Positions 33,820-48,396 of a stretch of 64,000 nt of DNA are shown here, piece after piece. Each line of letters opens with the position of its first letter. Position 1 is the stretch's first letter. The notes under the pieces are model-generated. The model had not been told where the DNA came from and did no database searches. It saw only the letters and a list, made by a program, of their open reading frames with translations. The DNA comes from Anthostomella pinea (lineage: Eukaryota; Ascomycota; Sordariomycetes; Xylariales; Xylariaceae), in assembly GCA_963556695.1 (NCBI GenBank), contig CAUWAG010000010.1, positions 930,001-994,000 on the forward strand. Direction: 5' to 3'. The position numbers and the translations under genes were made by a program.

Positions 33820-35257
33820 ATGGCAGGGTGGAACGATCTACCAGCAGAGATCAGGCTGATGGTCCTGCGGATGGCCACGAACGACAAGAAGCTGTCGAAT
33901 TATACCACCGTGTGCAAAGAATGGCAGCCCGTCTTCGAGAAGGCCAATTTCCGCGCCATCACCTTGTTGGATGATGAAGTGTCCGAGCTCAACAACATCC
34001 TCCAAGGCAGGCGGAGAACGTGGCTTCGTCGCGTCTGCTTCCACATCAGGCTCCCCCGCTACAGGAAGAAGCTATCCCGCGAGCCCGAGACCGAGGAGGA
34101 GCAGGATGCAAACAACGCCGCCTTCACCAATTCCCTCTGGCATCTGTTCGAGGTACTCGCCGCCTGGGACCGTGCTCGAGTCGAGTCCGGACCGAGCCCC
34201 GGCCTCGAGCTGGAACTGCAGGTCTATTCACCCAGCGACCCGAAGAAACTGACGGGCGAGGCTTTATTGAGGGATGATGGAGAGAACCGCTTCTTCGACT
34301 CGGATCTCGATCTCGACTTCGACGACAAGGCGTCGCTCGGCGGCCCCTGCGGACTCCCCGAGGTCGAGTCAGTCACCGGTTTCCGGTTTCTACGCCGCAA
34401 CCGCCGTAGCCTGACACCGGCAGCCTTTCTCTTCATCATCTCGAGTCTGCCCAGCCTGACCGACATCAAACTCGAGCCGTGGCACCAGGTGGACCAACAC
34501 GGGCAGGAAACCCTTGATCGAGGTTCGTCTCATCCACACCGCCCGCCCTCGTCCTTGTGCCCCTCAGCTGACGCCCGTTACAGAATCTGCCGTGCACATG
34601 CCGTTCTGGCCGGCAACGCTCAAGAAGGTCAGCATATTCGAGCACTTCGATGCCTTTCGCCGCGATCCGGAAGAAGTCCAGGAAAAATGCCCGCAACTGG
34701 GTCGTAATTTGTACAGACTTAGCCTTCGCCTCGAGGAGTGCTACATCGCCAAATTTGCCGATGCTTGGGACTTCTTTGAGCCCTTCTTTGGCCAACAGCC
34801 CAGTCCCGGAGTCCGAGGCTGGGACCACCTCTGCCGGCTGTCACTGACATCGACTTTCATCGATGAGCGGGAAGATGGCGAGTCGCTCAATGCGCTTCTC
34901 CTAGCCGCGGGCCGCGCCGCCCGGTACATGCCCCAACTGCGCCTGTTCGAGCTGTGGAACGCCGAGTCGTACGGGGCGGGTGTGTTTCTCTACTCGGGCA
35001 TCTCGGAGCTGGCGACGTTGACCTGGAAGAGCACCTGGGAGTTCAGGATGGATGACGGAGTGAAAGCAAGGTGGAGGGATGCGGCGCGCAAGCATGCTGG
35101 AAAGGACCTCGTCGTCGAGCCCGAGGAACTGCTGGTGAACTACAGGGGCCCCATGAGATTCATCCATTTCAAGTTGGCCACCCGAGGTCTGATCCTCGAC
35201 CCGACCTCCTCTACGGATATGATGGGGAAGGCGGCCTTTCCGCCTTCGGTTTGGTAA
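33820..35257 (+). CDS. F-box-like hypothetical protein
   Basis: A 458-residue protein from two exons (33820-34522 and 34584-35257; donor GTTCGT, acceptor TTACAG). The N-terminus WNDLPAEIRLMVLRMA followed by YTTVCKEWQPVFEKANFRAITL is the pattern of fungal F-box-like proteins. F-box proteins usually recruit substrates to SCF ubiquitin ligases through Skp1. The rest is a large weakly conserved region with leucine-rich pieces (LTDIKLEPW, LYRLSLRLEECYI, LCRLSLTSTF, MPQLRLFELWNAE), typical of the expanded, fast-evolving F-box families in filamentous fungi. The substrate is unknown. Confidence 0.78.
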
Positions 35258-36072
35258 CCGCCTGTGATGTGCCATCCAAAAATCTACTTTGTCGATGGCT
35301 ACAACTCATGTTTGTATAATGTTAGGTCTCTATCACTCTCGCGCCGGCCTTTGGCCTATGAGTTTCAGTAGTGAGGATGCTGGATAGCAGTGGCTTCATA
35401 TGAAAAAGATGTCTCGCGCAGTACTGGTCGCGCCGGGGGCATTCTCGGCGGGGAGAGGCAGACAGACAGCAGCACCACAGAGACAGAATGAATCAACCAT
35501 GAGTTTGCGTTCTCCATATGACATGCATTGCTCTACGATGGCCGTTCCGGCCCCGACCTCCGTTCCTTATAGTCGGGCGACACAGGATATATTCCGACTT
35601 ATTACCCCCAGGGCAAAGCAGGAAACGGCCCCATTGGAACGGGCCCGGCACGTAAGGGCACTCTCAAAGTCTCTCGTGATAGTCCACGGCCGTGGTTTTG
35701 TTTACTCGAAGGTTTACAGCTCGTTTTGAGCGTGACCATGTCGACAAATTACCAAACTTGTAGAGGTGCCTAAGGTAAATGAGTCCCAAGGCAGGGTCCT
35801 CCTCGTAGGGCTGAACACCCATAAGCGCGGTGCGACGCGGCAACGATAAGGATAAGCGCGACAAGGCGGCCTCGGTCCACTGACGTCTGATACCTAAGGC
35901 GCAGTCGATCCCATCCATTGTTCCCGATTTCCCAACGCGACACGGCCTCACCCATTCCATCACGCAACCACCACCCCGCAATCCGTCCATCTACCACTAT
36001 CCATGTGACGGCGATATTGCGGCTGCAGCCATCGCCCGCAGCGGTCTGTTGGTTTGAAGAAGACGGTGCAAG
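35258..36072. other. Intergenic 0.8 kb
   Basis: Spacer between the F-box-like gene and SGF73. Nothing beyond probable 3' end and promoter sequence is seen. Confidence 0.45.
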
Positions 36073-37544
<1,472 letters not shown>

Positions 37545-38567
37545 CATGCCAGCGCAGGTGGTCGACACATGGCGCAGGTACCCACGGTTGCCAGGCTCAG
37601 GGCGCATGGACTATGAAGGGTTATGAATGTCGGGCGTTGGTAGGCATGCTCCTCTGGACAGGCGGTTTGGTTTGGCGTCACAGGATTCGTGCATTCGTGC
37701 ATTCAGGCTGGTTATAGTCCCGCAGCGGCGTTGGGCGAGCATGGCATTGTATATCAGGCAGCGTTGGTCTTCCCCTCGACCCACCTGGCCACATAGGCCC
37801 ATTTCGTTCTTCTTACATCTTGCCTCGAGGGTCTGCCACATAGCCCTCAATACACATGACAGTGTACACATGACAGTGAAGAACAGGGAGCGGCAGACTC
37901 TGGGGACCATACACGTGTCGAATGGCTACCGGAGAGACTGGCGACTATGACCTACTAACTAAGGTGACTTTGCCGATATCGCAATACTCCTTCATGTGTA
38001 CCCAATCTGGCATGCTGCTGGACTCACCCACTAGGAGGGTATTCGGAAATCCAATTGATGGAGTCTTATCACGAGTTCCGGGGAAGAGACCTGAGCCAGG
38101 GGTCAGGAGTCAGGAGAAGCCCAGAGGACGATTTGGTGGGGGCGGGCGATGACGTCGTTCAAGCACCCGTCTCTTTGTCTCACAGCCGAGGCTCCGGTTT
38201 AGACAGACAGACAGACAGACAGACGGACGACGGGACCGTAGGCACAGGAGCATCTAAGTCCACACGGTACGCCTATCCATCGTGTGACTTGATGTGTCAC
38301 GCCTCGACTTCAACTCTGTGTCATGTGAACCAATGGTACCGAGACAGATATCAGGACGTTGACGCAACTCGAGAGCCCCATCTGTCAAACCCGCGTGTTG
38401 CACACCCACCCCCACCGATAATACCCAACTACCTACCACTGGCTACCAGTGTCTGGTTGACATCTTGACCCTGGTCAGTGGTCAGTGGTCAGTCTTGGGC
38501 ACCAGACTTCCATATATACTGCTTGCTTCTCACTTGACCGCCGCCGTCTACCCGCACTGGTGCCACC
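37545..38567. other. Intergenic 1 kb
   Basis: Between SGF73 and the carrier gene. It holds an AGAC repeat (38201-38224) and a GGTCAGT triplet just before 38494. No gene is recognised. Confidence 0.45.
38201..38224. repeat. AGAC tetranucleotide repeat x6
   Basis: Six exact AGAC copies about 345 bp upstream of the carrier start codon. Confidence 0.9.
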
Positions 38568-40019
38568 ATGCCACCAGACAACCCGAACAAGCTGCTCCCA
38601 GCCCTGCACCACGCTCTCTCCGGGTCGACGGGCACACTCATCTCAACATGCGTTCTGTATCCTCTGTCGCTAGTCATCACACGCCTGCAAGTCCAGCGCC
38701 AGCTCCGTCGCGAGGGCAAACTCGCGCCAGCTCCTCCTACTCATCCCTCCGCTCCAGCAGACGCAGAACAGCAACAGCAACCACCACAACAAGATCCCAA
38801 TCCAGCAGGTCCACGTGGACGGCCACAACAACAACAGCAACCAGATCAACCGCAGCAACAATCCCGGCAGCACCCGCAAGAGTACGCCGGCATCGCCGAC
38901 GCCTTTTCGCGGATCTGGAGGTCCGATGGCGATGGCGGGCCGAGAGCGTTCTATACTGGCCTGGCCCAAGATGCAGCCAAATCTGTCTTGGACTCTTTCC
39001 TCTTTTTTCTATTCTATGAGTGGTTCCGCAGCGTACGCCTGAGCTCGGGCCGGAAGAGGGGGCTCCAGGGCCGGGGGCTCGGCGTGCTGGAGGAGCTGGC
39101 CGTCGGCACGGCGGCGGGCGCCTGCTCGCGGGCCTTGACCACGCCCATCGCCAACATCGTCACCCGCAAGCAGACGCTGACCCTGATGGACGCGGGCGCG
39201 ACGTCGTCGAGTGAGATCAGCGTCCGCGAGATCGCCGACGGCATCCTGCGAGAGAAGGGCATCGCGGGCTTCTGGTCCGGCTACTCGGCTAGCCTGGTCT
39301 TGACGCTGAACCCGAGCATCACGTTTTTCCTGCAGGACTTCCTGAAGAAGAGCGTCGTGACCGACGACAGATACGACGACCCGGGGCCGCGGCTGACGTT
39401 CCTGCTCGCGGCAACGAGTAAGGCCGTCTCCAGCCTGATCACGTACCCCTTCCAGATAGCCAAGACAAGGCTGCAGGCCGGTGTGCCCATCGAACCGGAA
39501 CCGCAGGAGGGTGGAGCCGACGAAGAGTCGGAAGAGGGTGTACCCCAGAGCGAAAAGGGGCCAGCGCAAGAAGAAGGAGGCGACGACGTCGACAAGGAGG
39601 TGGAGCTGAAACTGAAGGGCGTCCGCGCCGTCCAGCAATTCGCCAAGCAGAGCGTCTTCGGAATCGTAGCGCAGATCGTGCGGACCGAAGGCGTCGGCTC
39701 ACTGTACGATGGCATCCACGGGGAACTGCTGAAGGGGTTCTTCAGCCACGGCACCACCATGGTCTCCAAAGGCCTCGTCCATAAACTGCTGTTCAAGTTT
39801 TATCTGTTCGCCCTGGGTATCCTGGCCGAGTTGCGGCAACGGCGGGCGAGGACGAGGGCGGGGGCAGCGGGCGGAACGCAGGAGCTCCCCATCGCACTGC
39901 GGTATCGCATCGACAGGAGTCAAGTCGGCAAGAGAGGGAATACTAGTGCGCTGGACTATGGATTGAACGTCGTGGCGAACCTGGTCGATGGGACGCAAAG
40001 GGGAGTTGGTAAGGATTGA
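38568..40019 (+). CDS. Mitochondrial-carrier family protein, peroxisomal PMP47/Ant1-like
   Basis: A 483-residue SLC25-type carrier in one exon. The three repeats carry YPLSLVITRLQ (about 27), TPIANIVTRKQ (about 196) and YPFQIAKTRLQ (about 292). The segments KSVLDSFLFFLFYEWFR and LNPSITFFLQDFLKK match PMP47/Ant1-type peroxisomal carriers, which exchange adenine nucleotides for beta-oxidation (family knowledge). The acidic residue of the usual P-x-[DE]-x-x-[KR] signature is replaced in all three repeats (Ser, Ala, Gln). Two insertions are unusual: a Gln/Pro-rich stretch after helix 1 (about 50-105) and an acidic one after repeat-3 helix 1 (about 305-345). Localisation is inferred; a divergent mitochondrial carrier is the alternative. 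Confidence 0.8.
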   Translation: MPPDNPNKLLPALHHALSGSTGTLISTCVLYPLSLVITRLQVQRQLRREGKLAPAPPTHPSAPADAEQQQQPPQQDPNPAGPRGRPQQQQQPDQPQQQSRQHPQEYAGIADAFSRIWRSDGDGGPRAFYTGLAQDAAKSVLDSFLFFLFYEWFRSVRLSSGRKRGLQGRGLGVLEELAVGTAAGACSRALTTPIANIVTRKQTLTLMDAGATSSSEISVREIADGILREKGIAGFWSGYSASLVLTLNPSITFFLQDFLKKSVVTDDRYDDPGPRLTFLLAATSKAVSSLITYPFQIAKTRLQAGVPIEPEPQEGGADEESEEGVPQSEKGPAQEEGGDDVDKEVELKLKGVRAVQQFAKQSVFGIVAQIVRTEGVGSLYDGIHGELLKGFFSHGTTMVSKGLVHKLLFKFYLFALGILAELRQRRARTRAGAAGGTQELPIALRYRIDRSQVGKRGNTSALDYGLNVVANLVDGTQRGVGKD

Positions 40020-40561
40020 GTGTGGGAGGACCTGTAGTATTATGGCGGAACATTCGATTTTGGTTGGGCTCCCAAACTGGTAGGTCCAAAACCGGTCTAC
40101 AGCTATGTAGGTATATACGTTGTCATGTATAGCTTGGCGTTTTAGGAGGTTTCAGGGCTCATTATGGACAATGTTGTATGTTGCTTCAGATAGATGGCGA
40201 CGTTCTGCGCTGGCCTTAGGTTTCAAAATGAAGGATAGGGGCTTACTTGGCTGGGCGTTCATCACTCCTCACTGCCGTGTCTGATTGGGAACTAGCCTAT
40301 GTAGTTGGATTCGAGACGACTTTGAATGCTGTCTGTCTGCCTGTCTCTGTGGCTTTCCTTAAGTTGTAGACATGGCTTGCATGGAGAGATTCGCTCGAGC
40401 CTCCGCATTTAGGTAGGCTGGCCCTTCATCTGCTGGAACCTGATGTTGTTCACAGAAAATGAATCTGGCTCTGCTTCCCTTACCTTGTTCTTCCTGCCTC
40501 GCCGTGGCCACGGTGGAACCAGTCAGATGATCTACGTCACTGATATCTACAAGTACCTGCT
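40020..40561. other. Intergenic between convergent genes
   Basis: 3'-to-3' spacer between the carrier gene (plus) and the NOSIP-like gene (minus). Nothing else is seen. Confidence 0.5.
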
Positions 40562-41729
40562 CTAGCACTGAAAAGCGATGCCCAACTTCTTCACCTCATT
40601 GGTGCCTCCGCCTGAGAACCCCGTGCCCTCGCTCCGGAGTTCCACCAGCCCGGGCCGGATCTTGTCCTTGTCCTTGTCCTTGTCCTTCTCCTTACCCTTC
40701 TCGCCCTTCCTCTCGGTGAGGTCGGTCTCGCAGACATAACATCGCAGCTCGTCGGGGTTGGCGGCCAGGGCGTGGGGATCCTGGTGCTTGGCGGGCCGCA
40801 TGAACTTGTCCACGCAACTCCGACACATGACGTGTCCGCAGGGCTTCGCCATCATGGCCTTGGACGCGTTACTGAGCCCCTTCTTGCACGACGGACAGAC
40901 GCGCACCCGTTTCCTTCTGCTGCTGCTGGTGCTGGTCTTGCCGCCCTCTTCCTCCTCCTCTTCCTCGGTGAACTGGACCGTCACCAGCGTGTGTAACGAG
41001 TACGTGTGTGGTTTGTCGTTCTGCGAGGCCGGACATATGGGCGTGCTCTTGGCCTTCTTGGCTACTTCGTGCAGAGCCGTGTTCGTGTTCGAGGACGGCG
41101 TGATGGACGGCGTCCAGAACGAGGGCAGCGTCGGCTTCGCGGCCTTCTCGTCGTCGATGGCCTTGCGTGCCTTGGCGCGGTCGTCGGCCGCTATGCGCAG
41201 AACCTCGTCCTCGTCGAGCTCGAATTTCCGCTTTCCACTGCGCCTCTCCCTGTCGGGCGTCGCGGCGCCTTGTTCGGTGGTGGTCGGGTTGCGGGGACCG
41301 GGTTTGCTGGGGTCCAGGCCGCTCTGGGTCATCTCGAACTCGCGGATGGCCCTATCGCGGGCCTCGCCGTCCTGCTGGGCCTGGATCTCGTCGGCATCGC
41401 GGGCCTCCTGCTCGCGGACCTTCTCCAGGCGCTTGATCTCCTTCTTCTGGGCCAGGATGTTGCTGAGGGCGCACTCGCGGCAGAAGATGTCGCCGTGGGT
41501 GCATGAAACGGGGTCGCGTGCCACCTCGAGACACAGGCGGCAGGCAGAGAAGTCGAGGAAGCTCTCGCGCGAGAGGCGCGCCGAGGTCGAGGGCCAGGCG
41601 CGGCGGGCGAGATCGCGCTCGTGGGCTGTGAAGACGGCTCTCGACGTATTGCGCTTGCCTGTGGGTGGCTGTGTTAGATGGATGGTAGTCTCTGGTAGGT
41701 AGATAAACAGAGGACGTACTATGTGACAT
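40562..41729 (-). CDS. NOSIP-like RING/U-box E3 ubiquitin ligase
   Basis: A 368-residue protein from two exons (41720-41729 and 40562-41658). The first coding exon is 10 nt (MSH plus one base) and rebuilds the conserved start MSHSKRNTSRAVFTAHERD of the NOSIP family. An N-terminal split RING/zf-NOSIP follows: ACRLCLEVARDPVSCTHGD and IFCRECALSNILAQKKE. A charged coiled region is next, and a C-terminal RING-like domain (about 265-340) with VCPSCKKGLSNA, CGHVMCRSCVDKF and LRCYVCETDL. Human NOSIP is an E3 ligase that regulates nitric oxide synthase and associates with spliceosomes; in fungi the likely role is nuclear ubiquitin or splicing-related. A KEKDKDKDKDK run lies near the C-terminus. It shares a 353-bp divergent promoter with tafazzin. 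Confidence 0.87.
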
Positions 41730-42082
41730 GATGGACTGGTGGTTTATGTATATATCAAAGTGTGGTGGTATGGGATTGTGTGGTACCTAAGGTAGGTAAT
41801 AAATAACATCGCGGAAGGTACAAGACAGGAGCCCCGGTTTTCCGTTCCTGCAGTAGTTCGTCATTTCCGCAAGACAGGTTTACTGTATTATTCCTGCAGT
41901 CTGAATCGCATCGCATCGCATCGCTTCTCATTGTCTCGTACTGCACTCAATCCTGTCCAGCTTTAACATGTAGAGATACTCGTAGCCGCTTGATTCCAGT
42001 CATCTTTTTTTCCTTGAGCTGAGCTGTACTTTGCTGTGTGCTATGAGCCTATGCCGGCGGCCTTTCGTTTTGGAAAGCGTTC
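41730..42082. promoter_or_regulatory. Divergent promoter between NOSIP-like and tafazzin genes
   Basis: A 353-bp head-to-head interval. It contains GGTACCTAAGGTAGGTAA (41782-41799) and an ATCGC pentamer repeat x4 (41905-41924). It must carry both promoters unless they reach into the genes. Confidence 0.55.
41905..41924. repeat. 5-bp tandem repeat (ATCGC)x4
   Basis: Four exact ATCGC copies within the divergent promoter. Confidence 0.85.
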
Positions 42083-43410
42083 ATGACGCCCAACCCAATC
42101 AACATGGCGAACCCTGACCCCAACCCCAACCCCAACCAGCAGCCCGGCCTGTCGACGCGCATGAGCTCGTCTCTGGTCATGGGCCTGACCGCCGGCATCT
42201 CACGAGCTTTTCTGTACGGTCTGAACACCGTCGAGGTCACCGGCCTGCAGAGGTTTCTAGACATCCTCGACCGGAGAGAAGATGTAGACAAGAGACAACG
42301 GGGCCTTATTACAGGTGAATATTCGCCTTCATAAACATGCCATCCACCCCAGCTAACTCGATCGCTAGTCTCAAACCACATCAGCATGTAAGTTTTACCT
42401 GGGACGTCCAAGCTGGATTCCCAGTCAGATCCCCAGTCTAATAATGAGCTTGAACCCACAGAATAGACGATCCTCTCATGTGGGGTGTCCTGCCGCCGCG
42501 ATATGGCTTCAACCCTTCAAATCACCGATGGGGTCTGGGAGCCCACGATATATGTTACAATAATAAGTGAGTCTGCGTGAGACCGCACGTACAACCCTCA
42601 ACCCTCAACTCACAGTGAATCAGGCTTCTCGGCCGCTTCTTCTTCTCTGGTCAAGTACTGCCTACGCACCGCTTGAAGCACTCCCCTCATGGCACCCCCT
42701 GGCAGTCGACCGTGCCGCAGGCCATCAGACTCCTGTCTTCTCAGCCCTTCGTGAGCCCTCGCCCGCTGGCAGGCGACCATGTTGACGACGTACCCGATCC
42801 CTTCACCCTGGGCGGACTGACGTACACCACCACGGGCACCGACAGATACATGGCACCCTCCGCCTATGCTCACAACCGTCATAGCTGGGTCCACGTCTTC
42901 CCAGAGGCATGTGTTCACCAGCACCCCAAGATGTTTCTGCGCTATTTCAAATGGGGCGTTTCCCGCATGATACTGGAAAGCGAGCCCATGCCCGACGTGC
43001 TGCCCATGTTCATCGACGGCACCCAGCGCGTCATGCCCGAGAACAGGGGCTGGCCACGGCCCGTCCCCCGCTTCGGCATCAAGTTCCGCATGGCCTTCGG
43101 CGAGCTGCTGGACATGGAGAAGACCTTTGGGGACCTACGCGCGCGGTGGCAGGAGCTGGTGCGCAGGGAAAACAAGACGCTGGCCATGGGCGAGCTGACG
43201 GACGAGCTCAAGTACGGCAAGGAGGCCGTGGACCTGCGAATCGAGGTTGCGCGGCGCGTGCGAGATGAGGTCATCAAGGTACGGAGGAGTATGGGATACC
43301 CAGAAGAAGAGCCGCCGGGCTTAGAGCTGGCCGAGACGTGGGCCAAGGAGCCTGCGAAGAACGAGTTCAAGAGTAATGTCGACGACAGCCTGGTCAACAA
43401 GAAGGAGTGA
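42083..43410 (+). CDS. TAZ1: Tafazzin, cardiolipin-remodelling transacylase
   Basis: Mitochondrial membrane phospholipid-lysophospholipid transacylase of 380 residues that remodels cardiolipin. Exons are 42083-42314, 42369-42387, 42462-42566 and 42624-43410. The joined catalytic motif is SNHISIIDDPLMWG with His81 and Asp86 (H-x4-D). Further tafazzin-specific pieces are GLGAHDICYNNK, FFFSGQVLPTHRL, the substrate-binding FPEACVHQHP and PMPDVLPMFIDGTQRVMPE. Exon 2 is only 19 nt and the catalytic motif is split between exons 2 and 3. Acceptor CAG at 42621-42623 is chosen because it keeps the family sequence; the nearby CACAG at 42611-42615 does not. Two ATGs (42083 and 42104) could start the protein. 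Confidence 0.94.
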
Positions 43411-44146
43411 GCTCGTGATGATTGGGGGGACCTACCGCCTGCCTATATGGACTTGGAGCACACGACCAGGCAGGCAACCTGTACCACCAACAGCTAGAAC
43501 CAGCTCATTTATTATACCCCTCTGTTTTTGAGTCGAAATACACGCGGATAGAACACAGTACCGTCCTGGTGGGCATCTCACGCAGTGGTTGCCTCTTTGC
43601 CCTTCCATCTTGATAGCATGCTACTCCAATGGTTCGCTCACTTTATATATTAGCTGTGTTCATACTTACTTTCCAACATCTCACGTATAGCGCTTATATT
43701 GGTATTCGCGTGAGAAAGCAGCAGTCAGGGGTGCTGGAACACGTGTGTGTTGCAGGGTGCACCCCCCACATCAACTCACCAACTCCGAGCATACATGTCA
43801 CACTCAAGAAGAGAGTCACATGCATCTGGGACAACGGCGGAGAACTGGGGGTATATCGTCTTGATTCGCATGAACACTTCGCTCCCAAGTCCCGTAAATG
43901 CAACGAAAAAATCTATACCCGTATTGACCCAGCTGCGCCATAACGCCTTCCTTTCTCAAATCCTCATGCCGGCATTCGCTGCTTTGTCAACACATCCTTC
44001 CTCCACTTCAAGGCTCGAACATGCCTGGCGACACAGAAGGCACGTGCCGAGCTCCGATCCTCCGCTCACACGTGAGTTGCCCTCCCGGACATTGCTCTCA
44101 AGAGGAAGCGGCTCGGTCCCGACATGTCTCATTGCTGCTGTCGGTA
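43411..44146. other. Intergenic between convergent genes
   Basis: 3'-to-3' spacer between tafazzin (plus) and PHO85 (minus). Short frames here match nothing known. Confidence 0.45.
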
Positions 44147-46212
<2,066 letters not shown>

Positions 46213-48396
46213 ATGCGACCTCTGCCTGGCCACGACGACTCCCGCGTCGGCCGCCAGCGCCCCGCCGACCATGACCTCGTGCCCCTCATGAGCTCTGCGT
46301 CCAGCGCCAGGCGAATGTCCTTCGTCCTCGCTGACGAGGCCTCTGTCGATTCCTATCTCGAGCAGCCCACTGTACCGAACCGCTTCAGAGACCCTCGGAA
46401 AGCCGCTGAGCAAGCCCAGAAAGACGACAAGAACCATGCGTCGAGACAGCCTGGACGGGACCATGCGCCTCCCTACTCACCGTCGTCGGGCGCTTCCCAT
46501 CGCACACGTAGTCCTGCCTCCATGAGGTCAGAAGACCAATCATCAGTATCGCGGCCCGTAACCCCCATCATGATCGGCACCTCTTGTACTGGTTCCGCCA
46601 TGAGTAGCCCGTCCATCGCCGGCTCCCTCTCAGATCATGCCGTCAGCTCCGACGAAGAACCCACGGCCAAAGGCGCCTCGAGTATGCTGGACAGCGGGGG
46701 CAGCGCCCCCCAGCTCGTCATGCCCAGCATAAGGATGCCGAGTCGACGCCCCTTCACTGAGACCGGCAAGAACATGGGTCGCTTGAAGGTGCTTCTTGCT
46801 GGTGACTCCGGTACAGAGCCTGCCGCCCCGTTGCCATCATCCTACTAATGTCTGATCTCGGGCTTTAGGTGTTGGCAAGACCTCGCTCGTGAAAGCGATT
46901 GTTCAGACCTGCGAGCATATCGTCCACGCCGACCCACTGCCCTCGCAATCCGAGGTCAGCAGACGTCCATCGAGATCGCACGATGACTTGTTCTCATCGA
47001 GGAGAGCTTCCACATCCACGAGTGCCGTCTCCGAGATCTACGCCAGCACCAAACCCTATCCCGAGTGGTGGACAGAGTTGGATGAGTTCCGCGCCTCCCG
47101 ACGGCGGAAGAGTCTGGGTGATAGCGTCCTGGAACGCAATATCTGTTTCGTAGATACACCGGGCTACGGTACGGGATCATCCGTGAGTCCTCCCCCTCAA
47201 GCCATCTCGCAACGACGTCTGATTTATCCAGGCTATGGAGATCATCGTGCCTTGTGTCGAGTATGTCGAGTCTTTCATGAACAAGGTGTCTTCAGATTCC
47301 ATAAGCGACTCGGATATGTTGAATATGCTAGGGGGTGACGGCGGTTGTCAGGTTGACGTGGTTCTTTACCTTATTTCAGAGAGTAAGTCATTTGCCAGCT
47401 ACCCAGGGGCCATTCTTGTCTGACTTTAGGAAAGGGCTGAAACCTGCCGACCTGGAATATATTCGCCGACTGGTACCGCTGACGAACGTCATCCCCGTTC
47501 TGGCTCAGGCAGACGCTTTATCACCAAAACAAGTCGCGGCCTGCAAACAAGAAATTGCTAGTCAGCTTCGCGAAGCGAACATTCGACCCTTCAGTTTCAC
47601 GCCGTCGACACTTCTAGAGTCCGGGCCGCCCGTGCCTGTGGTCCCCTACACGGTATCTAGTGCGAATTGCCCAGACTACGACACGATGGATGCGAGTCTC
47701 CTTATGAGCGATGATTATGTGCAGCCCCTGAAGTCGACGGAGCTGACATACCTTGTCGAGAACGTTCTCAGCCCCAATGGAGCATCTTGGCTTCGTCATG
47801 CGGCGGCCAAGAAGTATCTGCAATGGAGACAGAGCTTTGCGCCACGACCGCGCCATCTATATCGGCCACTGGGCCTGCCCGGCCCAAGGAACTCGTCTGC
47901 GCTGGCTCGACCATCAAACGATTTGGTAGGGCCATGCCCAACTTCGGCGCTCGCCCGTATTGCTGAAGCGCGGAACAACAGCCCGCCGCGATTTCACATG
48001 GTTGATTGGGCAGCCGACCTCCAGCGTAGTCTGGCTGGCGAGCGGTCGCGCTACGAAGCACTTGTGCGCGGCGAGCGTGCGGTCTGGCTCACAGAGAGAT
48101 TGAAGGAGTGTGTTCAAGACGGTACTCTGGTTGCGATGAACGGGTCAACGGAGGCGAGCCCTGGACGGACGAGGCGAGGGCGGCACGGACTTTCCCGGAC
48201 AAAACAACAGCAGGATCCTCTGGGATTACTCGGGGTGACAGCGGATTTGAAAGCTCGGGGTTGGGTTGCGCTGGAGGTGCTGGGCAGCATGAGCGTGATA
48301 GGAGGACTGGCATTCTGGCTGTCGAGGCAACATTGGCAGACAGAATCTGTCAAGCCACTGGATGAGTGGGCCAGGTTCTGGGGGATGGATCTCTGA
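46213..48396 (+). CDS. Septin-like GTPase with C-terminal membrane segment
   Basis: Septin-type G-domain protein of about 674 residues. Exons are 46213-46810, 46869-47182, 47232-47382 and 47435-48396. The P-loop is GDSGVGKT (197-204), G3 is DTPGYG (295-300) and the G4 position reads AQAD (about 378-381) where septins have AKAD. A Ser/Pro-rich N-terminal tail of about 180 residues precedes the G domain. No septin coiled coil is seen. A hydrophobic segment at about 632-651 (LEVLGSMSVIGGLAFWLS) near the C-terminus suggests membrane anchoring. The upstream GTG at 46171 is not used; the first ATG is 46213. The third intron has two possible ends (see findings). Role is inferred: a divergent septin-related GTPase on an internal membrane rather than a filament-forming core septin. 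Confidence 0.82.

Noticed and set aside
39009..39638. 209-codon minus-strand frame inside the carrier gene
   Set aside because: Antisense shadow of the carrier coding exon, rich in Arg/Ala/Gly, without family match.
40758..41702. 314-codon plus-strand frame over the NOSIP-like gene
   Set aside because: Antisense shadow; the minus strand encodes a clear RING family protein.
42611..42623. Acceptor CACAG for tafazzin exon 4
   Set aside because: It would break the FFFSGQVLPTHRL family sequence; the CAG at 42621-42623 restores it.
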